The position numbers and the translations under genes were made by a program. From NCBI RefSeq assembly GCF_000470775.1, contig NC_022438.1, positions 2,356,001 to 2,420,000 of the forward strand: a stretch of DNA of 64,000 bases. Direction: 5' to 3'. The DNA is from Leifsonia xyli subsp. cynodontis DSM 46306 (lineage in GTDB: Bacteria > Actinomycetota > Actinomycetes > Actinomycetales > Microbacteriaceae). The stretch's first letter is position 1. The number at the start of each line of letters is the position of its first letter. This document shows positions 47,026-55,352 of this stretch, piece after piece. The notes beneath the pieces were generated by a model. That model saw only the letters and a list, made by a program, of their open reading frames with translations. It made no database searches and had not been told where the DNA came from.

Positions 47026-47159
47026 CCGGACCTCCGTTTCGGTGAGCGCCCCGCCCGGCCTGGAGGACTGCGGCCCCAGTCTGTCATCGAGCGGACTCCG
47101 CAGTCGCGCTCATCGCCCGTGATCTCGGGATCGCCCCGGCTCTCTGCCCCGCCAGCGGA

Positions 47160-47984
47160 TCAGGCCAGCGCGCGATAGAGCCGGTTCCCGATGACGGCGA
47201 TGAGGAGTCCCGTGGTCACGATCGCAGCGACGCCACCGGCGTAGGCGATGAACAGGTGCTCCGAGCCCGCCTGCGCCGAGAAGTAAGTCGCGGCCAGCGC
47301 AATGACCGCGGCGACCGCGCAGACCACGGCGATCCAGAACGGCGGCCACAGCTTCGAGCGTACGGGCGGGTCGGCCGGAGGAAGCCGCAGCGCCGCGAGG
47401 ACGACCCCGGCGGCGCACCCCCAGAAGGCGATCACCAGCATCGCGGCCACCACATCGCTCGGCCGATGCCACTGCTCGACCAGTGTCGAAGCACCGGCGA
47501 CGATCGTGAAGACCGAACCGATCACAGCCGCGAGAGGCCGGTAAGCCGGGGCGGTGACGAGGAACACCACCAGCGCGGCCGAGCCGGCGACGGAGGTGTG
47601 GCCGGAGGGCAGGGAGTTGGAGAGGCCGATGTCCACGCCCTTCTCCGGACGGGACAGGATGGCGTACTTCAGCACCTGCGTACACACGTTGGCCGCCAGC
47701 GCCGCGCCGACGGCCACGGCGAACACCGTGCCGTTGCGCCGGACGAGCACGATGGCAAGCGCGATCACGACCCCGATGACGACGGCCGCGACCGGCAGGA
47801 CCTCGAGGAAGGTGGAGGCGAATTCGATCAGATCGCCCTTCCAGACATCCGCCCCGGTGAAGGCGCTCTCATCGATCACCTGGCCGATGTAGCTGCGGAC
47901 GAACAGGAGATAGACGCCGGCGAACAGGACCGCGCATCCGAGTGCGCCCACGAAGAAAGGCAGGGCGCGAAGCGTAGGTCGCAT
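47160..47984 (-). CDS. PAP2-family membrane phosphatase
   Basis: A 274-residue protein with about six spans. The PAP2 motifs are KYAILSRPEKG, NSLPSGHTSVAGSAAL and EQWHRPSDVVAA; the third keeps the His but differs from the usual SRxxxxxHxxxD by having Glu-Gln-Trp before it. ATG 47,984 (MRPTLRALPFF) was chosen over a start nine codons upstream because the hydrophobic segment begins here. The lipid substrate is unknown. It is the second PAP2 protein of the window and shares only motifs with the first. Confidence 0.82.
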   Translation of the reverse strand: MRPTLRALPFFVGALGCAVLFAGVYLLFVRSYIGQVIDESAFTGADVWKGDLIEFASTFLEVLPVAAVVIGVVIALAIVLVRRNGTVFAVAVGAALAANVCTQVLKYAILSRPEKGVDIGLSNSLPSGHTSVAGSAALVVFLVTAPAYRPLAAVIGSVFTIVAGASTLVEQWHRPSDVVAAMLVIAFWGCAAGVVLAALRLPPADPPVRSKLWPPFWIAVVCAVAAVIALAATYFSAQAGSEHLFIAYAGGVAAIVTTGLLIAVIGNRLYRALA

Positions 47985-48037
47985 AGTCACCCACCCTCCC
48001 ACACGCGGACCGCGAATCGCCAGGACACCGGCCGCGG

Positions 48038-48976
48038 TCAGCCCACGAACCGTACCGGGCGCACTGCGGCGGCGAATCGCTCACGCATCACCGCGACAGC
48101 GTCCGGACTGCTGTCGACCAGCAGGAAGCGCCGGCCCAGCCCGGCGGCGACCGCGCCCGTCGTTCCGCTGCCGGCGAAGAAGTCGAGAACCCAGTCGCCC
48201 TCGCGGCTGGAGGCCTGCACGATGCGGCGCAGGATGCCCTCCGGCTTCTGCGTCGGGTACCCAGTCTTCTCCCGCCCGGTCGGCGACACGATCGTATGCC
48301 ACCAGACATCGGTCGGCAGCTTGCCGAGCTCAGCCTTCTCGGGCGTGACCAGCCCGGGCGCCATATACGGCTCCCGGTCGACCGCGGTGGAGTCGAAGAA
48401 GTAGCCGCGCGGGCTCTTCACGTAGACGAGGATGGTGTCGTGCTTGGCGGGCCAGCGGTTCTTGGCCTTCGCCCCGTAGTCGTAGGCCCAGACGATCTCG
48501 TTCAGGAAGCATTCGCGGCCGAACAGCGCGTCCAGGAGCACCTTCGCGTAGTGGGCCTCACGGTAGTCGAGGTGGAGGTACAGCGTGCCGTCGTCGGCGA
48601 GGACCCGCCACGCTTCGATCAGACGCGGCTCCAGAAACTGCCAGTAGTCGTCGAAGCGGTCGTCATAGCTGAGCAGATCGCCCTTGATCCGCTCATAGCT
48701 GCGGCCTTTGAACCCGATCACACTGCCGCTCTCGGAGCGCACGGACGTGGTCCGCTGCCGCGCCTGCGGCCTTCCGGTGTTGAATGGCGGGTCGAGGTAG
48801 ATGAGCCGGAAGGCGCCGTCCGGCAGAGCAGTCACGACGCTCACGTTGTCGGCGCGCACGACGGTGTCCGGTGCATCGGGATGCCAGAGCGGCGCAGTGT
48901 CCGCTGAGTCCGCGGCTGTCCTGACAAAGGGGTCAGCGGTCCTGAACTCGGATTCAGCGGGGGCGGATTCGAGCAT
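48038..48976 (-). CDS. Site-specific adenine/cytosine-N4 DNA methyltransferase (beta-type order)
   Basis: A 312-residue N6-adenine or N4-cytosine methyltransferase. The catalytic motif IV LIYLDPPFNTG comes first and the SAM motif I VLDFFAGSGTTGAVAA last, the beta-class order. YPTQKPEGILRRIVQASS before motif I is typical of this family. ATG 48,976 (MLESAPAESEF) was chosen; a longer upstream frame looks non-coding. No restriction enzyme gene is adjacent, so it is probably an orphan. The recognition sequence cannot be deduced. Confidence 0.9.
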   Translation of the reverse strand: MLESAPAESEFRTADPFVRTAADSADTAPLWHPDAPDTVVRADNVSVVTALPDGAFRLIYLDPPFNTGRPQARQRTTSVRSESGSVIGFKGRSYERIKGDLLSYDDRFDDYWQFLEPRLIEAWRVLADDGTLYLHLDYREAHYAKVLLDALFGRECFLNEIVWAYDYGAKAKNRWPAKHDTILVYVKSPRGYFFDSTAVDREPYMAPGLVTPEKAELGKLPTDVWWHTIVSPTGREKTGYPTQKPEGILRRIVQASSREGDWVLDFFAGSGTTGAVAAGLGRRFLLVDSSPDAVAVMRERFAAAVRPVRFVG

Positions 48977-49176
48977 GAGCCCATTCTTCCTCACCCAGGG
49001 AGAGCACGACAGCAATAAGTCCTTCCCACCACCCGTCGCAAACGGAGGAGATCTCAGCCGGTGACCGGCAGACAACAGGGAACGGAGGAGAAAGCGAGCG
49101 CTGGCGGCCGAATCTCCTCCCTTTGCGACAGGACAGGCTGGGACGACGGGGCGGACAGACCCCCGGACCAGACTCC

Positions 49177-49539
49177 CTAACCGCGGGTGCGCCGCGGGGG
49201 GAGGGGCGCGCGCCCCGAGTCGCCGGGCGCGCGGCCCTCGGCACGCTGGCCGCGGCCGGCCGCACCGAGGTCGATGCTGATCTTGCCGCCCTCCCAGATG
49301 CCGGTGCCGCCATCACCGGCAAGCGGCGCCGGAGCGGGCAGCAGCGAGTGCCGGTCCAACTCCTGCTGGGCCTCGTGCCGGGCCGGTGCGAAGATCTCGT
49401 CGAACGAGCCGCCAACAGCACCACCGATGGTCCCCGAACCGCGGCGGGACTTGTCCGACAGGTCGATCAAACCCAGCTTCACGGCCACGACGATCGCAAC
49501 CACGATCGCTCCGACCGCGATCAGGACCCAGAAATCCAC
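49177..49539 (-). CDS. Small membrane-anchored hypothetical protein
   Basis: A 120-residue protein with one N-terminal membrane span (FWVLIAVGAIVVAIVVAVKL) and a hydrophilic remainder, GSGTIGGAVGGSFDEIFAPA and then HEAQQELDRHSLLPAP. No enzyme motif is seen. The last 30 residues are low-complexity and basic. Similar short anchored proteins are common in Microbacteriaceae; the function is unknown. Confidence 0.65.
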   Translation of the reverse strand: MDFWVLIAVGAIVVAIVVAVKLGLIDLSDKSRRGSGTIGGAVGGSFDEIFAPARHEAQQELDRHSLLPAPAPLAGDGGTGIWEGGKISIDLGAAGRGQRAEGRAPGDSGRAPLPPRRTRG

Positions 49540-49752
49540 TCATCAAGGGTAGCGGAGAGTCCCGGCCGGTCTCGGCAGGTTCACAGCGGATTCACGAATT
49601 GCGGCGACCCCGGCAGGACGAGCGGGCGACCGGTGCGGATGCGGCCCGGCATCCGCCGAGTGCGGCACACCCCGCTCAGCAGGACCGGGTGAGCACCGTG
49701 CCTGCCGATCGGGAGGCGCGGTCGCATAGCCGCCACGACGGGAATCACCGCA

Positions 49753-50802
49753 TCAAGGCACTCGATAGAGCCATTCGTCCGTGTCGAACTTCTCCCGCAC
49801 GAGCCGTTCGGCCGCAGCGTATTCCGCTTCGGTGATATCCCCGTCCTTCGCGCCGGAGAAGACCCGGAAAGTCAGCTTCAGCTGCTCGATGATCTCCGCA
49901 CGGCTCAGGCCGGTCTGACTCCGCAGCGGGTCGACACGTTTCGCTGCGCTCGCGATGCCCTTGTCGCTGATCTTCTCCCGGCCGATCCGGAGCACCTCGG
50001 TCATCTTCCGGCCGTCGATGTCGTAGCTCATCGTGACGTGGTGCAGCACAGCGCCAGAGCCCAGCCGCTTCTGGGCCGCACCGCCGATCTTGCCTTTCGG
50101 ACTGGCGATGTCGTTGAGCGGGACATAGCTGGCGTCGATTCCGAGCGACCTCAGCGCGACGATCGCCCACTCGTCCAGGAACGCATAGCTGTCCGCGAAG
50201 CTCATCCCCTGCACGAGGTCTGCGGGCGCGTAGATCGAGTAGGTGATGACCGAACCGGCCTCCATGAACATCGCACCGCCGCCGGTGATGCGCCGGACGA
50301 CCTGGATGCCGTACTTCTCCGCGTTCTGCGGGTCCACCTCGTTCCTCACCGACTGGAAGCTGCCGATGACGACCGCCGGCTCCTCCCACTCCCAGATCCG
50401 CAGCGTCGGTCCGCGGCGGCCCTCCCCGACCTCCGCGGTCAGCACTTCGTCCAGAGCGAGGTGCGTCCGCGGCGACAGCGGCTCGGGATGCACGATCTCC
50501 CAGTCGTAGTCGCGCCAGTTCGTCGCGCGGGCGAGCGCACGGCGGATCGCGACAGCGACCGCCTCCGGCGAGAAGCCCAGCAGCAGAGCGCCCTCCGGCA
50601 GCGCCTCCTTCACGGCGGCAGCGATCGTCTTCGCATCGGCCTCGGCCGACAGGCCGTTCACGGCGCCGTCGATCGCCTCCAGCGCCAAGTCCGGCTCGAG
50701 GAAGAAATCGCCAGCCAGTCGGAACCCGCTGATCGTGCCATCCACGACCTCCAGGTCGACGACGACGAGTTTGCCCCCTGGAACCTTGTACTCACCATGC
50801 AT
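49753..50802 (-). CDS. lplA: Lipoate-protein ligase A
   Basis: Attaches lipoate to E2 subunits and the glycine cleavage H protein. It is 349 residues long, in a two-part arrangement with a lipoate-ligase accessory domain first (KVPGGKLVVVDLEVVDGTIS, about residues 1-85), followed by the LplA catalytic domain: TLRIWEWEEPAVVIGSFQSV, VVRRITGGGAMFMEAG (lipoyl-AMP loop) and SPKGKIGGAAQKR (catalytic Lys). The frame is intact and it is monocistronic. Confidence 0.92.
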   Translation of the reverse strand: MHGEYKVPGGKLVVVDLEVVDGTISGFRLAGDFFLEPDLALEAIDGAVNGLSAEADAKTIAAAVKEALPEGALLLGFSPEAVAVAIRRALARATNWRDYDWEIVHPEPLSPRTHLALDEVLTAEVGEGRRGPTLRIWEWEEPAVVIGSFQSVRNEVDPQNAEKYGIQVVRRITGGGAMFMEAGSVITYSIYAPADLVQGMSFADSYAFLDEWAIVALRSLGIDASYVPLNDIASPKGKIGGAAQKRLGSGAVLHHVTMSYDIDGRKMTEVLRIGREKISDKGIASAAKRVDPLRSQTGLSRAEIIEQLKLTFRVFSGAKDGDITEAEYAAAERLVREKFDTDEWLYRVP

Positions 50803-50831
50803 GGCCCCAGCTTAGAACCGTGCGGAGAGGA

Positions 50832-51685
50832 CTAGACCCGGGCCGGGAAGCGGGCGTCCAGCCACGCAGTCAGGTCGGCGAACACCTCTTCGCGGTTCGT
50901 CTCGTTGTAGATCTCGTGGCGCGCGCCCGGGTAGACGATCGTCGTCACGTCGGACAGACCGGAGCGGTGGCGGTAGGCGGACTCCAGCTTGCGCACCGAT
51001 GCGGCGCCGCCCAGCGGATCGTCGTCGCCCACCTGCAGGAGGAGCGGCAGGTCATGCGCGAAGCTCCGCGCTGCGGACGCCCGAGCAGCCGGGCGGCATC
51101 CGCCAGCCCGAACAGCTTCTGCAACGGAACCCCTGTCGTCAACAGGTCCGCGGCGAACGCCTCGGCCACCGCCGGGTCCCGGCTGAGCCACTCGGCGCCG
51201 GTGGCGCCGAGATGCGTGTGCCGCTTGTTGAGATCGCCCGAGTTCATCGACCCGAGGACGCGGTAGGCCGTGCCGGAGAGCACGGCCGCGTCGTACTTGT
51301 CGCTGTGGCCGTTGAGCACCATCTGCCCCATGAGCGAGCCCCAGCTGTGGCCGATGAGGACGAGCGGCAGGCCCGGGCTCTCAGCGCGGATGCGGCCGCC
51401 GAAATCGCGCAGATCGCGAACGGCCGCCCGCACCCCGCCGGGGCCGAGGCGGCCGAGGCGGGCAGTGTCCCCGTTCCACTGCGCCATCCCCGTGCGGCCG
51501 TGGCCGCGGTGGTCGTCCGCGTAGACGGTGTACCCGTGCGCCGCGAGCCGCCCGGCCAGCGCGGCGTACCGGCCAGCGTGCTCCCCCACGCCGTGCGCCA
51601 GCTGGATGACGGCGCGCGTCTCCTGGGCGGGATAGACATCGTAGAAGATCCGCAGGCCGTCGTCGGCCCTGTAGTCGTGCTCCAT
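50832..51685 (-). pseudogene. Alpha/beta hydrolase (monoacylglycerol lipase-like), frameshifted
   Basis: The first frame carries the oxyanion segment LAHGVGEHAGRYAAL, YADDHRGHGRTG and the nucleophile elbow LIGHSWGSLMGQM. Near 51,066-51,073, in a CGCG stretch, the frame breaks; removing two bases gives QRSFAHDLPLLLQVGDDDPL, which holds the catalytic Asp, and YPGARHEIYNETN with the catalytic His, to the stop at 50,832. The triad is therefore split over two frames. It resembles the membrane-lipid hydrolases of the MGL group. Confidence 0.82.
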
Positions 51686-51720
51686 CGGCCCATTCTGCCG
51701 CAGCGGCCCACGAAGAGATT

Positions 51721-51752
51721 TATTTAGAAAAACTAATTTGCTAGGCTAAATA
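51721..51752. promoter_or_regulatory. Likely MarR operator/promoter
   Basis: An AT-rich inverted repeat, TATTTAG (51,721-51,727) and CTAAATA (51,746-51,752), lies immediately before the marR ATG in an otherwise GC-rich region. MarR proteins typically bind such palindromes in their own promoter. Confidence 0.6.
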
Positions 51753-51755
51753 TCT

Positions 51756-52187
51756 ATGAGAGCCCGTCTCTCCACCCACGATCTCAGCAGCACGCTGCGT
51801 GTGGCCGTCGCGCGCCTCTCCCGCCGCCTCCGCGCCGAAAAGGAGGACGACAAGCTGAACGACACCCAGACCTCCACCCTCGCTTTCCTCGTGCGCGAAG
51901 GCTCGGGCACGATCGGCCGGCTGAGCGAGCACGAGCACGTCAAGCCCCCCTCCATGAACCGCACCGTCAACCATCTGGAGCACGCCGGCTACATCGAGCG
52001 CACCGCGCACGCGGACGACGGCCGCAAAGTGGTCGTCGTCCCGACGCCATCCGGACGCCGGCTCGTGGAGGAGACCCGCCGCCGCCGCGACGCCTGGCTG
52101 CACCAGCGGCTGAACGCCCTCAGCACCGACCAGCGCGCGACCCTGGCCGAGGCCGCCGCGATCCTGCGAGAGCTCGCCGACTCGTGA
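51756..52187 (+). CDS. MarR-family transcriptional regulator
   Basis: A 143-residue winged-helix regulator. The recognition helix region is LSEHEHVKPPSMNRTVNHLE and the wing follows as RTAHADDGRKVVVVPTPSG. A C-terminal dimerisation helix closes the protein. Its stop overlaps the GTG of the downstream MFS gene, so the two form a classical MarR-exporter pair. A palindromic AT-rich element lies just upstream, consistent with autorepression. The frame is intact. Confidence 0.92.
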   Translation: MRARLSTHDLSSTLRVAVARLSRRLRAEKEDDKLNDTQTSTLAFLVREGSGTIGRLSEHEHVKPPSMNRTVNHLEHAGYIERTAHADDGRKVVVVPTPSGRRLVEETRRRRDAWLHQRLNALSTDQRATLAEAAAILRELADS

Positions 52188-53491
52188 GCGCGATGTTCCG
52201 CTCCCTCGCCGGGGTGAACTACCGCATCTGGGCCGCCGGAGCGCTCGTCTCCAACATCGGCACCTGGATGCAGCGCACGGCCCAGGACTGGATCGTCCTC
52301 ACCCAGCTCACCCAGAACAACGCCACCGCCGTCGGCTTCGTCATGGCCCTCCAGTTCGGGCCGCAGCTGCTCCTGCTCCCCATCACGGGATGGGCAGCCG
52401 ACCACCTCGATCGGCGCAGGCTGCTCCTGGCGACGCAGGGGGCGATGGGGGCGCTCGGCCTCGTGCTCGGCCTCCTCACCGTCACCGGGGCCGTCCAGCT
52501 CTGGCACGTCTACGCCTTCGCCCTCGCGCTCGGCGTGGTCGCCGCCTTCGACGCCCCCGCCCGCCAGACCTTCGTCTCCGAGCTGGTCGCCGGGCCGAAC
52601 CTGTCGAACGCGGTGGCGCTCAACTCGGCCTCGTTCAACGCCGCCCGGCTGATCGGCCCGGCCATCGCCGGTCTCCTCACCGCCGCCATCGGCGCGGGCT
52701 GGGTCTTCCTCATCAACGCGGGGACCTTCGGCGCGGTGCTGCTCTCGCTGACCCTGCTGCGCCGGGAACAGCTGTATCGCACCGAGCGGGCCAAACGCTC
52801 CCCGGGCAGCCTCATCGACGGGTTCCGCTACGTGCGACAACGCCCCGACATCCTCGTCATCCTGATCATGGTGTTCCTGATCGGAACCTTCGGCCTCAAC
52901 TTCCCGATCTTCATCTCGACCATGTCGGTGAGCGTGTTCCACCGGGGCGCGGGCGAGTACGGCGTCCTGTCGTCGGTCATGGCGATCGGCTCCGTCGCCG
53001 GTGCGCTGCTGTCCGCCCGGCGCGAGCGGCCGCGAGTGGCGCTGCTGTTCGCCGGCGCGGCCCTGTTCGGAGTGGGATGCGCGATCGCAGCGGTCATGCC
53101 CGTCTACGGACTCTTCGCCCTCGCACTGATCCTCATCGGCGTCTCCGCGCAAACGCTCATGACCACCGCGAACGGCGCGGTCCAGCTGACGACGGACCCG
53201 GCGCTCCGCGGCCGCGTCATGGCCATCTACATGGCGATCTTCATGGGTGGAACTCCTCTCGGCGCCCCCATCGTCGGCTGGGTCGCCGACGCCTTTGGCC
53301 CACGCTGGGCGATGGGCGTCGGTGCGGCCAGCGGCTTGGCGGCGGCCCTCGTGGGCATCGTCTACCTCGTGAGCCACCGCGGGATGCGGCTGCGGTTCGA
53401 CGGCATCCGGCCGCGCGTGACGATGGACACGCGCGAGCGGCTGCGCGAAGAGCTGGAAGGAGCCGAAGCGACGGCCACGCGGGCGTCATGA
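52184..53491 (+). CDS. MFS exporter (DHA3 type) controlled by MarR
   Basis: A 435-residue membrane protein of the EntS/DHA3-like group. RIWAAGALVSNIGTWMQRTA at span 1 is typical. Motif A is GWAADHLDRRRLLLATQG, and FDAPARQTFVSELV with NAVALNSASFNAARLIGPA follows. The second-half motif RGRVMAIYMAIFMGGTPLGA is present. GTG 52,184 is coupled to the marR stop. The substrate is unknown (drug or siderophore). The frame is intact. Confidence 0.9.
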   Translation: MSAMFRSLAGVNYRIWAAGALVSNIGTWMQRTAQDWIVLTQLTQNNATAVGFVMALQFGPQLLLLPITGWAADHLDRRRLLLATQGAMGALGLVLGLLTVTGAVQLWHVYAFALALGVVAAFDAPARQTFVSELVAGPNLSNAVALNSASFNAARLIGPAIAGLLTAAIGAGWVFLINAGTFGAVLLSLTLLRREQLYRTERAKRSPGSLIDGFRYVRQRPDILVILIMVFLIGTFGLNFPIFISTMSVSVFHRGAGEYGVLSSVMAIGSVAGALLSARRERPRVALLFAGAALFGVGCAIAAVMPVYGLFALALILIGVSAQTLMTTANGAVQLTTDPALRGRVMAIYMAIFMGGTPLGAPIVGWVADAFGPRWAMGVGAASGLAAALVGIVYLVSHRGMRLRFDGIRPRVTMDTRERLREELEGAEATATRAS

Positions 53492-53500
53492 CCGCACAAT

Positions 53501-53544
53501 CCGTTTAGCAGACAGCCGAACCCCGTTTAGCAGACAGCCGAACC
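53501..53544. repeat. 22-bp perfect tandem repeat
   Basis: Two identical 22-bp units lie at 53,501-53,522 and 53,523-53,544, starting CCGTTTAGCAGACAG. They follow 9 bases after the MFS stop. Each contains TTTAGCAGAC; no obvious hairpin is seen. Confidence 0.9.
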
Positions 53545-53953
53545 GCTCAAAGCCGTGAGACTCGGCACCTTTCCACAATCCTCAAGCGTGCCTACGGGAA
53601 TCGCGTCACGCGAACGGCCTTCCTCACGCAGGACCGATCCTGACAACCTACCGATGACCCACAGAATCCTTCATATACCTTCACGGCAGAACCATCCCAG
53701 CCGATTCTATCCGTCATCTCTCGAATCGTTTCAGCGGAGCCCGCTTCGGCCTGCTGTCAGGCGAAACGCTATCACCCCAGACGACCGTTGCCTGGAGCGC
53801 ATACGAGCCCAAAGCGAGCCGGGATCCGTCTTCGTCGCTAACATTCTCCGGAGTGGGAACGTCCCATCCGGCACATGTCACGACGAAATCCGAACCGGGG
53901 GTTCCCCGGCTACGCAATGAATTTTTAATCCGCGTTGAAGACGACCCGTGTCT
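53545..53953. other. Decayed region between MFS and RHS locus
   Basis: GC falls across this interval. A 67-codon minus-strand frame (53,714-53,917) has protein-like stretches (DFVVTCAGWDVPTPENVSDE, SYALQATVVWGDSVSPDSRP) and may be the tail of a lost secreted protein, but no start signal or family is recognised. The rest holds nothing identifiable. Confidence 0.35.
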
Positions 53954-54385
53954 TCAATTACCGCTTTTCCGTGAATATAAGCCGTAAGACCACCCGAGCA
54001 TAATTCCGATTATTGCACCCGAGATGAGCGGCAATACGAACCATGGTCCCGCTATTGGAAGAAAAGGCTTAAGTGCAGCCAGCAAAAGAAAGCTCCCAAC
54101 ACATCCTCCTGCACCAACAATAGCGACTCGTGTTCTATCCGATTTTATCCGCCTTCCGAAGTAGGAAGAGTAGAAAGCGGTCACCGCTCCACCAAGACCG
54201 GCCATAACCCCTAAGGGCATCCAGAGCATAATTAAATATAAAAGACTCCACGATGATATCAGTGCCAGAAATGGTCTGGAGGCAAAAAAGAGGGATCCGA
54301 TAAAAATTACACTCAGTGTCATTGAGCCGATAGCTGGGCCTAACAAAGCGAAGAAGCAGCCTAATCTGAGTTTACGATTTATCAT
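53954..54385 (-). CDS. Polytopic membrane protein, candidate immunity factor for the RHS toxin
   Basis: A 143-residue protein with four or five hydrophobic spans (LLGPAIGSMTLSVIFIGSLF, SLLYLIMLWMPLGVMAGLGG, AIVGAGGCVGSFLLLAAL, LPLISGAIIGIMLGWSYGLY). Its GC content is far below that of the chromosome. The ATG overlaps the stop of the RHS tip by 4 bases, the arrangement seen for toxin-immunity pairs of polymorphic toxins. The frame is intact although the toxin gene is broken. No family is recognised; the immunity role is inference from position. Confidence 0.6.
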   Translation of the reverse strand: MINRKLRLGCFFALLGPAIGSMTLSVIFIGSLFFASRPFLALISSWSLLYLIMLWMPLGVMAGLGGAVTAFYSSYFGRRIKSDRTRVAIVGAGGCVGSFLLLAALKPFLPIAGPWFVLPLISGAIIGIMLGWSYGLYSRKSGN

Positions 54386-55352
54386 TTTTCACCATACTTA
54401 AGAATCGCGCCGCGCAATAGAGTCGACTGAGTCGACCAGGTCACTTTAGCGAAGCCGATGTCTATTCCTCTCGTCACAAAATAATTAGCGCCGTGAGCGT
54501 TCGCGATTTGATCAAGAAATTTCTCACCTTTGCGATCAACAACCCGAAACTCAATAGTAGAGCCAGGAGCATCGAAGTAGTCGTTCGAAACTACGGTGAA
54601 CTTGACACTATTATCCGTTGTCGCGATTTTCACCGTACCTGAAGCGTCACCCAGGTGGCCACCGCTATTAACGGCGTCTACCAATCGGCATGTTTCACCG
54701 GAAACAAAATGAAGAACATCCTTCAATAGTGAAGAGAAATATCTCACCCGGATGTTCTTTAAATATTTTAGCAATTTCCTTAGTGGAATACTTCTCAAGA
54801 CCTACACCAAGCCAATTCTTGTAATGATAGGAATATGATTCCGTCTGCCACGGCACGCGGGAAACTGGTGGCTGTGGAACAGGTGAAGGAAGTGCCCTGG
54901 GCGAAGGAAGCAACTTCGACCCGGTACCACCAGATCCGGGTTTACCCGTTCCTCCTTTGCCGCTGCTGGTCGGTCCGTTAGCCTTATAAGGATTGGCACT
55001 CGAACCATAAGTGTATTCTTCGGCAGCAGCAGCCGTTCCCCATTTCTTCAGGAATTGATACTGCGCAGTTGACTTCGGATCAAAGCCGGGAGCCCACGGG
55101 ATCAGTCCAGATGGGTCGCTCTTGGTGACGGGGTTGTTGTGGGAGTAGGAGTACCCGTTGTTCTGTTGCGGGTCGTTGAGGTCCAGGACCGGGTCCACCG
55201 AGAGGAACTTCCCGAGCGCCGGGTCGTAGGCTCTCGCACCTAACTGGGTGAGCCCAGTGACCGTGGAGGTGGGCTTGTTCAAATACCCATGCCCACTCCC
55301 CCAAACAGTCGGCGTTCCCCTAGTGTTTCCATACGGATCCGCGAACCGCCGA
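54382..55352 (-). pseudogene. RHS protein, 3' part: core end and low-GC toxin-like tip
   Basis: Downstream of the IS30 element the RHS frame resumes RRFADPYGN and TPTVWGSGHGYLN, then the core hallmark QLGARAYDPALGKFLSVDPV with NNGYSYSHNNP and DPSGL (about 55,105). A Gly/Pro-rich linker follows, then a variable tip. The frame breaks at the A4 run 54,706-54,709; removing one base joins GEIFLFTIEGCSSF to VSGETCRLVDAVN. The tip ends STLLRGAILKYGEK at 54,382. Its GC content drops sharply, typical of exchanged toxin cassettes. The toxin class is unknown. Confidence 0.75.
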
